Positions 63,471-64,000 of a stretch of DNA of 64,000 nucleotides are shown here, one piece after another. Position 1 is the stretch's first letter; the number at the start of each line of letters is the position of its first letter. Source of the DNA: Candidatus Gastranaerophilales bacterium (lineage in GTDB: Bacteria > Cyanobacteriota > Vampirovibrionia > Gastranaerophilales > Gastranaerophilaceae); contig CANQNW010000005.1 of assembly GCA_947625305.1 (NCBI GenBank), forward strand, positions 1-64,000, given 5' to 3'. The notes beneath the pieces are model-generated. The model searched no databases, was not told the origin of the DNA, and worked only from the letters and a program-made list of their open reading frames with translations. A program made the position numbers and the translations under genes.

Positions 63471-64000
63471 ATGCCTGAAATATCAGTAATTGTTCCTGTT
63501 TATAATGTAGAAAAATATATAAGAAAATGTCTTGATAGTATTATCAATCAAACATTTAAAGATATAGAGATAATATGTGTCAATGACGGCTCAACTGATA
63601 AATCAAGAGAAATATTAACCGAATACCAAAAAAAAGACAGCAGAATAAAAATAATAGATAAGAAAAACGGAGGGTTATCTTCCGCACGCAATGCAGGTTT
63701 AAAAGCTGCTCAGGGTAAATTTATAAGTTTTATAGATTCTGATGACTGGGCAGAAAAAACTATGCTTGAAAAGCTTTATAATAATATAACAGCTTTAAAC
63801 AGTGATATTTCAATATGTGCTGTGCATCAATATGATGAAACAAAGCAAGAAATAAATGACAGTTCAAAGTATTTTACACTCGGTTTTTTTGATGAAACTT
63901 TTGATAATAAAGCATTTACATATAAAGATGTAAAACCTTTTATAATGGATGTGTGCGTTATGGCTTGGAATAAGCTTTACCGCAAAAGTTTAATTGAGGA
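63471..64000 (+). CDS. GT2 glycosyltransferase (cut by window edge)
   Basis: About 176 residues are seen from ATG 63471. VIVPVYNVEKYIRKCL, CVNDGSTDKS and FIDSDDWAE are the GT2 motifs, intact here. The gene continues past the edge, so a coiled tail cannot be checked. It starts 29 bases after the degenerate protein. Confidence 0.88.
   Translation, partial: MPEISVIVPVYNVEKYIRKCLDSIINQTFKDIEIICVNDGSTDKSREILTEYQKKDSRIKIIDKKNGGLSSARNAGLKAAQGKFISFIDSDDWAEKTMLEKLYNNITALNSDISICAVHQYDETKQEINDSSKYFTLGFFDETFDNKAFTYKDVKPFIMDVCVMAWNKLYRKSLIE

Noticed and set aside
1-64000. CRISPR arrays and tRNA genes
   Set aside because: No regularly spaced repeats with unique spacers and no cloverleaf were seen.

Overview
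The window is an AT-rich bacterial chromosome segment with three blocks: most of a prophage (1 to about 35.4 kb), a defence/mobile island (about 35.7 to 51.2 kb), and ordinary host genes (51.3 to 64 kb). My best guess for the host is a gut bacterium of the Gastranaerophilales (Vampirovibrionia, the non-photosynthetic sister group of Cyanobacteria). This rests on low GC, a small protein with an N-terminal PVSFK-type leader, and the general look of the host genes. It is inference, not proof.

Prophage. Late genes lie on the minus strand (20,996 down to 1): membrane protein, terminase small and large subunits, portal, Bbp19-like protein, scaffold, major capsid, capsid cement, the two tail-tube proteins, three internal virion proteins, a 2379-residue polyvalent injected protein, and the start of a tail fibre cut by the window edge. 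The head genes look like Bordetella phage BPP-1 and the tail and internal proteins like T7-type podoviruses. Early genes lie on the plus strand. A short operon (21,842-24,234) has an operator-like promoter. A S24/CI-type repressor faces a ribbon-helix-helix protein across a two-way promoter. A long operon (25,593-35,435) holds a YqaJ exonuclease with RecT annealing protein, a replication initiator with a DnaC-type loader, a sliding-clamp homologue, two adenine methyltransferases and an HD protein. I see no integrase, DNA polymerase or dedicated endolysin in the window.

Island. Two near-identical repeat elements (58 of 59 and about 79 of 84 bases) bracket 15.5 kb. Inside are an endonuclease III-like glycosylase, a MuA/MuB-type transposition operon whose transposase seems to have lost its catalytic Glu, a beta-class methyltransferase, and a minus-strand restriction operon: Dam-type methyltransferase, HNH nuclease, TdeIII-like nuclease and a class III cyclase-like protein. 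Next come a HARE-HTH/PD-(D/E)XK protein with a helicase destroyed by three frameshifts and a stop, then an intact TIR-APAZ plus short Argonaute pair (SPARTA).

Host block. It holds small conserved proteins, a membrane protein, a PHP-domain protein, a TPR protein, a metallo-beta-lactamase-fold hydrolase, a secreted calcineurin-type phosphoesterase, a C-terminal processing protease, a 6S-like RNA, two tandem 165-bp hairpin repeats and a winged-helix protein. It ends in a run of four glycosyltransferase genes; the first three carry related coiled-coil repeats built on a Y-x-x-I-x-K-N-Y-x-Y-T motif.
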